A stretch of DNA of 64,000 bases from contig NZ_SOCP01000001.1 of NCBI RefSeq assembly GCF_004364325.1, positions 372,001 to 436,000 of the forward strand, given 5' to 3'. The notes below the pieces were generated by a model. It was not told where the DNA came from, ran no database searches, and saw only the letters and a list, made by a program, of their open reading frames with translations. A program made the translations under genes and the position numbers. Positions 59,553-64,000 of this stretch are shown piece after piece. This stretch comes from Actinophytocola oryzae. GTDB taxonomy: Bacteria > Actinomycetota > Actinomycetes > Mycobacteriales > Pseudonocardiaceae. The first letter of the stretch is position 1; each line of letters starts with the position of its first letter.

Positions 59553-60863
59553 TTGGACAATCAGCGCGCTCGTGGCGGACGAGTGCGCGGGAAGCTTCTC
59601 GGGTTGAGCCCGGCCACGCGTTTCGACGTCGTCGTGGTCGGGGTCGGGCACGTCGGCCTCCCGCTCGCCAGGCAGGCCGACACGGCGGGCCTCACGGTGG
59701 CCGGGCTGGACGTCAGGGACACCGTGGTCGACGGGCTCGCCGAAGGCCGTTCGCACGTCGCGGAGGTGTCCGACCTCGACGTGAAGCTGATGCTGTCCAA
59801 CGGCTTCCACCCCACCATCGACCCCAGGATCCTCAACGAGGCCGACGTCGTGGTGATCTGCGTGCCGACCGGGCTGGACGCCAGTGGCACGCCCGACCTG
59901 GGCGCCGTGCGTGCGGCGACCGCGACCGTCGCGGCCAACCTGCGGCCGAACGCGCTCGTCGTGCTGGAGTCCACGACGTACCCGGGCACCACCGACGAGG
60001 TGGTGCGGCCCATCCTGGAACGGGCCACGGGATGGACGGCGGGGGACGAGTTCCACCTGGCGTACTCGGCCGAGCGGGTCGACCCCGGCAACCGGCGGTT
60101 CGGCGTCAAGAACACGCCGAAGATCATCTCCGGGCACACCCCGCTGTGCGCCAAGCAGTGCGCCGCGTTCTACGGCCAGTTCGTCGACTCGCTGGTGGTC
60201 GCACGCGGCACCCGCGAGGCCGAGTTGGCCAAGGTGCTGGAGAACTCCTACCGGTACGTGAACATCGCGCTCGTCAACGAGGTGGCGATGTTCTGCGACC
60301 GGCTCGGCATCGACGTGTGGGACGTGCTGTACTGCGCGGGCACCAAGCCGTTCGGCATCGCGCCCTTCGTGCCGGGGCCCGGCGTCGGTGGCCACAGCAT
60401 CCCGGTCGACGCCCGCTACCTCGCGAGCAAGGCGGAGGCGGAGGGCTTCTCGTTCGGCCTGCTCGACGCGGCACACGCGGTGAACGCGGGCATGCCGGTC
60501 TACGTGGTGGACCGCGCCGCGGCACTGCTCAGTCACTACGGCGTACCCGTGCGGGGCGCACGGGTCCTGTTGCTCGGGGCGACGTACAAGCCGAACGTCT
60601 CCGACACGAGGGACTCGCCCGCCGCCGGTGTGGCCGAGGGGCTGAGCCGGCTCGGCGCCGAGGTCCGCTACCACGACCCGTACCCGGTGACCCTGCCCGG
60701 CGTCGCGCGGGTGGCCGAGCTGTGGCCGTCGGTGGCGGCGGCCGACCTGACCATCCTGTTGCAGGACCACCGCGAATACGACCTGGGACACCTCGCGCGG
60801 TCGGCAAGGCTGCTGTTCGACACGCGCGGGGAGTGTTTCGGTGAACGTGTGCACCGGTTGTGA
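59553..60863 (+). CDS. UDP-sugar dehydrogenase family protein with Ser in place of catalytic Cys
   Basis: 436 aa from a TTG 10 nt after AGGGAGG; GTG at 59583 is the alternative. Rossmann motif VVVVGVGHVGLPLA, central VLENSYRYVNIALVNE, and GPGVGGHSIPVDARYL, which matches UDP-N-acetylmannosamine or UDP-glucose dehydrogenases. In those the residue after GGH is the catalytic Cys that carries the thioester; here codon 282 is AGC (Ser). The C-terminal NAD-like domain with GATYKPNVSDTRDSPA is intact. It may be an inactive or aldehyde-stage enzyme. No glycosyltransferases nearby. Confidence 0.85.
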   Translation: MDNQRARGGRVRGKLLGLSPATRFDVVVVGVGHVGLPLARQADTAGLTVAGLDVRDTVVDGLAEGRSHVAEVSDLDVKLMLSNGFHPTIDPRILNEADVVVICVPTGLDASGTPDLGAVRAATATVAANLRPNALVVLESTTYPGTTDEVVRPILERATGWTAGDEFHLAYSAERVDPGNRRFGVKNTPKIISGHTPLCAKQCAAFYGQFVDSLVVARGTREAELAKVLENSYRYVNIALVNEVAMFCDRLGIDVWDVLYCAGTKPFGIAPFVPGPGVGGHSIPVDARYLASKAEAEGFSFGLLDAAHAVNAGMPVYVVDRAAALLSHYGVPVRGARVLLLGATYKPNVSDTRDSPAAGVAEGLSRLGAEVRYHDPYPVTLPGVARVAELWPSVAAADLTILLQDHREYDLGHLARSARLLFDTRGECFGERVHRL

Positions 60864-60958
60864 CCACGAACCCCACGGTGCGACTGGGTAAGCCGAAGAA
60901 CATCCGGTGGCAATTGACTGTTGACCCTCAATCATGAACCAGAAGGAGAAAGTCCGAC

Positions 60959-61492
60959 ATGACGACCGCGGTCCAGAACGACCGGCTTCGACAGCGTTTC
61001 CAGAAATGGGACGTGAACGGCAACGGGGTCATCGAACGGTCCGACTACGAAGCCGAGGCGCTACGCATTCTCCAGGCCTTCGGCGAGCCGCCCTCCTCAC
61101 CCAGGGGACGGTCGCTCATGGAGGCCTATTTCGAGTTGTTCGACCGGATGGCACGCGCCGTCGGCTCGGCGGAGATCACCGAGGACCAGTTCATCGACTA
61201 CATCGAGGAGCAGGTGTTCAGCCACGGTGACGCGGGCTTCAACCGCGTGCTCCGCCCCACGATCAGCGCGATCGTGAACATCTGCGACACCGACGGTGAC
61301 GGCGAGGTCAGCCCCGCCGAGTTCGGCCGCTGGCTGTGGGCCGTCGGCGTGCCCGACGCGCAGGCGGTGGAGACGTTCCGCAGGCTGGACAAGTCCGGCA
61401 ACGGGCGCTTGAGCAGCGACGAGCTGGTCGTCGCCGTGCGTGACTTCCACGCGGGAAAGCTCGACATACCGCTGCTCGGCGACTTCTGCTGA
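60959..61492 (+). CDS. EF-hand calcium-binding protein (calerythrin-like)
   Basis: 177 aa, GAAGGAG upstream of the ATG. Four EF-hand positions: DVNGNGVIERSD, a degenerate second hand around AVGSAEITEDQF, DTDGDGEVSPAE and DKSGNGRLSSDE; three loops keep the Asp/Asn ligands. This is the sarcoplasmic-calcium-protein-like layout of actinomycete calerythrin: a soluble calcium buffer or sensor. Single gene, ended by a hairpin. Confidence 0.92.
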   Translation: MTTAVQNDRLRQRFQKWDVNGNGVIERSDYEAEALRILQAFGEPPSSPRGRSLMEAYFELFDRMARAVGSAEITEDQFIDYIEEQVFSHGDAGFNRVLRPTISAIVNICDTDGDGEVSPAEFGRWLWAVGVPDAQAVETFRRLDKSGNGRLSSDELVVAVRDFHAGKLDIPLLGDFC

Positions 61493-61496
61493 CCCT

Positions 61497-61527
61497 CAGG
61501 GCCGGCGCGCCCGGGGCGCCTGCCCTG
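61497..61527. terminator. Hairpin between convergent EF-hand and TIM-barrel genes
   Basis: Outer arms CAGGGC / GCCCTG and inner arms GGCGC / GCGCC with loop GCCCGGG, one bulged base on each side. Confidence 0.55.
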
Positions 61528-61565
61528 GGCGCGTTCCTCTGCGGACGCGCACCCGCCGCTCGCGG

Positions 61566-62413
61566 TCACCGACACCAGAGCGCGAGCGTCTCGTGCATGA
61601 GGCGGTGCAGCGCGATCCCGGTGTCGGCGAACCGTGCGGCCGCGTCGGGCGTGTGCCGCCCGACCCCGTGCGGAACGACGCCGAGACGCGGCTCGAGCGA
61701 GAACGACCCGCGGTAACCGTTGTCCAACAGCAGTCGCAGGCAGTCACGCACGCGTGCACTTCCTTCACCCGGCAGTGTGTACCGGGGTCCCTCGACCGCG
61801 TCCTTGACGTGTACGTGCGCGACACGGTCGACGAGGGTCATCAGCGTGTCGAACGGGCAGTAGCCGTGCGCCACGCCGTTGCCGATGTCGAACAGCACCC
61901 CGAACGCGGGACTGTCCACCGCGGCGAGAAGCTCCAGTGTCCGGTCCGCGTTGCCGCCGGCCCAGCCCGCCGAGTTCTCGTGGAGGAGCGTGACACCGGC
62001 CCGCTCCGCCCGGTCGGCCAGCACCCGGAGGCGTTCGATGACCCGTCTGCGCCAGTCCTGTTCGGACAGTCCGGCGTTGGGGTAGGACATGACGCTGATG
62101 TAGGGGCAGTCGAGCATGCGGCACCGGCGGGTCAGCACGTCCAGCTCCTCGAGATCGTCCTCGAACGGCGTGGTGACCGGCCGGCCCGCCCCCCGATCCG
62201 CGAGTCGACACACACGACGTCCTTGTCGGCCTGGCTGATCGAGCGCGCGACGAGAGCGAAGGTGGCGTCGTCCACTTCGGACAGCGGAACGCCGTCCACG
62301 GTCCGCAGCTCGATCGCGCTGAGACTCGCCGCGTCGAGGGCGGCCAGCTGGCCACGCAGGTCGGGTGCCGCCTCGTCGCCGATGCCGGCGAGGGTGACCG
62401 GGTCAGCCGGCAT
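61566..62413 (-). pseudogene. Sugar-phosphate isomerase/epimerase-like TIM barrel, single frameshift
   Basis: Two overlapping frames make one protein of about 282 aa. The N-terminal part starts at the ATG at 62413 (MPADPVTLAGIGDEA to VCVDSRIGG), the C-terminal part continues with AGRPVTTPFEDDLEE, CPYISVMSYPNAG, LLHENSAGWAG, VLFDIGNG, HVHVKDAVEG and FSLEPRLG. The break lies in a run of six C (62189-62194); seven would restore IGGAGRPV. Metal-binding residues of the xylose-isomerase-like barrel (E, D, H, E) remain. So this is a recent loss, a slippery-run sequencing error, or a phase-variable switch. Confidence 0.75.
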
Positions 62414-62977
62414 CGGACCGCCTCTCGTGGGGATCGCGTCGCAGAGTCGCCGCATGGCCTCCGTTTGCCGGCTGGTGGTTCCTGCGCCCGACATTTCCGG
62501 GACCGCCGCAACGTCAAGATGGCTGTGGTGGGCGTCCCGTAGAGAGTGAACGTACCGCCGGCACGGCCCCGACGGCGGTGGTTGAGAGCTGGTGAGGCCA
62601 CCAGACAAAGGCGGCCTCACGGCCGCCGCATCATCCGAGTGTGGTGGGACTCTCCTCATAGGACCGGATTCATCGCTGTTGATCATCGATTCCACGGGGC
62701 TTTCCGCAATACGCCCTCCTGGATGATGATCGTCGTGAGATATCGGGAATTTTCGTGCTGAGCCGTGTTGTGGCCAGGCGGGGACAACTACCCAACGTCA
62801 CTTGCAAGTCACGCTGAACCTGCATTTACTCCGAGGTTGAAGAGGGCTAAGGTCTCTACCTGGCAGCCGGGTCGGACCAATTGCCGTGAATACCGGCGAA
62901 CCGCGTGTCGAATTATGCACAGCTGAATGCTGCGCTGATACAGGGAGTTTCCCCCGATGGCCAGGAGAACGAACAGC
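62414..62977. other. Divergent intergenic region before the second Roadblock pair
   Basis: About 560 nt without a believable gene and with lower GC to the right. Two competing hairpins overlap: GTGAGGCC (62592-62599) with GGCCTCAC (62613-62620), and GGCGGCC (62610-62616) with GGCCGCC (62621-62627). A palindrome ACTTGCAAGT lies at 62800-62809. AGGAGA precedes the Roadblock start by 9 nt. Confidence 0.45.
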
Positions 62978-63355
62978 ATGAATGTGGAGACGGCGCTCAA
63001 GGAGGCAATGAGCATCGACGGTGCGGCAGGCGCCGCGCTGGTGGACTTCGAGAGCGGCATGTCGCTCGGCACGCTCGGTGGCGGCGACTGGCTCGACCTG
63101 GAGGTGGCGGCGGCCGGGAACACCGAGGTCGTGCGGTCGAAGATGCGGGTGATGTCCGCGCTGGCGCTCGACGACACCATCGAGGACATCCTGATCACGC
63201 TCGGCAGGCAGTACCACCTGATCCGGCTGATCGGCGAGACCGGCAGGGGTGGTGGCCCGACCCTGTTCCTGTACCTGGTGCTCGACCGAGGCCGCGCCAA
63301 CCTGGCGCTCGCACGTCACCACCTCAGGCGCATCGAGGGTGACCTGACGGTATGA
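62978..63355 (+). CDS. Roadblock/LC7-like protein, pair 2 first gene
   Basis: 125 aa, paralogue of the 31960 gene: MNVETALKEAMSIDGAAGAA, LVDFESGMSLGTLGGGDWL and the tail HHLRRIEGDLTV. I chose the ATG at 62978 because AGGAGA plus 9 nt matches the paralogue exactly; the ATG at 62957 would add seven residues (MARRTNS). Its last bases overlap the next start (ATGA). Roadblock domains usually partner small GTPases; none is adjacent within the window. Confidence 0.75.
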   Translation: MNVETALKEAMSIDGAAGAALVDFESGMSLGTLGGGDWLDLEVAAAGNTEVVRSKMRVMSALALDDTIEDILITLGRQYHLIRLIGETGRGGGPTLFLYLVLDRGRANLALARHHLRRIEGDLTV

Positions 63356-63843
63356 CCGCGGAAGTCGCCGACATGCCGAGAAACGGGCGGATGAAGGACA
63401 TGATGCGACCTGCCCTCCCGGCCGGTCATCGTGGCCCGCCGCCCAAGGAGGCGGTGGCCGAGGCCCTGCGCGCGGTGCACGGCGAGGACGACGACATCCT
63501 CGGCGGCATGCTGGTGGCGGGCGTCGATGGCATGGTCCTGGCCGCCGAGGTGAACGGGTTCCAGGCCGAGACGCACGGACACCAGGTCGACATGCTGGCG
63601 GTCATGGCGGCGGTCGCGGCAGGCATCTCGGGCCAGATCGCCGCACAGGCGGTCGTGGGGGAGGCCGCGGCCTGCATGATCGAGGGCACGTCTGGTCACG
63701 TGGCGGTCTTCCCACTGGAGCCGGCCATGGTACTGATCGTGTTCGGCCAGACAGAGGCCAACACCGGCCGCTTCAACCTGGCCGCCCGCAGCGTCCTGAC
63801 CCGCCTACGCGCGACGATCGCCGAGGCCCCGAACCAAACTTAG
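63352..63843 (+). CDS. Roadblock/LC7 domain protein, pair 2 second gene
   Basis: 163 aa. A ~35-residue leader (different from pair 1) then a Roadblock domain: ILGGMLVAGVDGMVLAAEVN, GHVAVFPLEPAMVLIVFGQT, and a C-terminal helix. It corresponds to the 32331 gene but is less similar to it than the first genes are to each other, so the two members of a pair evolve at different rates. Translationally coupled to the previous gene. Confidence 0.82.
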   Translation: MTAEVADMPRNGRMKDMMRPALPAGHRGPPPKEAVAEALRAVHGEDDDILGGMLVAGVDGMVLAAEVNGFQAETHGHQVDMLAVMAAVAAGISGQIAAQAVVGEAAACMIEGTSGHVAVFPLEPAMVLIVFGQTEANTGRFNLAARSVLTRLRATIAEAPNQT

Positions 63844-64000
63844 CCCGCGATGGCGTCATTCGCAGTGTCTGCGGCGACCGTCGGCACGGCGTCACCGCCG
63901 GTTCGAGTTGGCCGCTAGAAGTGTTCTGGGTTCGGCTTCGAGGCGATTCGGTGGGATCACCGACCGGACCTGGCTCGCGGTGGTGTCGTTTCGTCTGGAG
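63844..64000. other. Window end, no gene recognised
   Basis: 157 nt after the last Roadblock gene. No convincing start or coding pattern; it may contain the promoter of a gene beyond the window. Confidence 0.4.

Overview
The window is about 70% GC, with dense genes, many GTG starts and repeated 4-nt ATGA/GTGA stop-start overlaps. Together with Tat and lipoprotein signals, conservon-style Roadblock proteins, MocR, LacI and TetR regulators and CUT1 sugar transporters without their own ATPase, this points to a filamentous actinomycete, probably of the Pseudonocardiaceae type (Lentzea, Saccharothrix or Actinosynnema-like). It reads as an accessory chromosomal region. I see no rRNA, tRNA, CRISPR array, insertion sequence or phage module.

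Layout. 0-3.5 kb: a Cys-tailed orphan protein, an L-lactate permease, a LysR-type protein without its HTH, and a DUF5997 protein. 3.6-11.2 kb: a membrane NACHT NTPase, a P450, a secreted GH78 rhamnosidase and a DoxX protein. 11.3-15.0 kb: a translationally coupled TIR / NTPase-like / membrane-protein operon in which the first two proteins share a nearly identical Gly/Asn-rich motif. 15.0-16.8 kb: two secreted cell-wall peptidases. 17.2-29.4 kb: vWA, truncated Hsp70, FN3-repeat protein, zinc-ribbon GTPase, GTPase-associated protein, membrane zinc-ribbon GTPase and a 44-aa membrane peptide, then a convergent GrpE-like protein and a TIR-membrane protein. 29.4-36.1 kb: amidohydrolase, AraC regulator, a Roadblock pair, a DUF6351 secreted hydrolase and an M48 protease. 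36.4-42.1 kb: a LacI-controlled arabino-oligosaccharide uptake and GH51 operon. 42.1-45.3 kb: SnoaL-like protein, an ATP-grasp pseudogene and an ABC exporter. 45.3-50.7 kb: CHAT-TPR caspase-like protein, subtilisin, a small hypothetical and a sigma factor. 50.8-58.1 kb: MocR/MFS pair, SGNH-lectin esterase, an orphan protein, TetR, and a flavin monooxygenase fused to a flavin reductase. 58.3-64.0 kb: NAD kinase, a nucleotide-sugar dehydrogenase lacking its catalytic Cys, an EF-hand protein, a frameshifted TIM-barrel gene and a second Roadblock pair paralogous to the first.

The main theme is intracellular conflict and signalling. Four separate modules (NACHT-TM; TIR/NTPase/TM; vWA-Hsp70-GTPase with GrpE and TIR; sigma-CHAT-subtilase) lie within about 47 kb. 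Two deserve most attention. The TIR/NTPase operon's shared motif looks like the amyloid-type adaptor motifs that link bacterial NLR-like NTPases to effectors. The 12-kb GTPase/chaperone module matches, as I recall, the double-GTPase/GAP1 family of predicted conflict systems, but here it also has a dedicated GrpE and a membrane TIR protein. A dispersed palindrome (core TGAAGGACGCCTTC) sits between convergent genes and as a tandem array.
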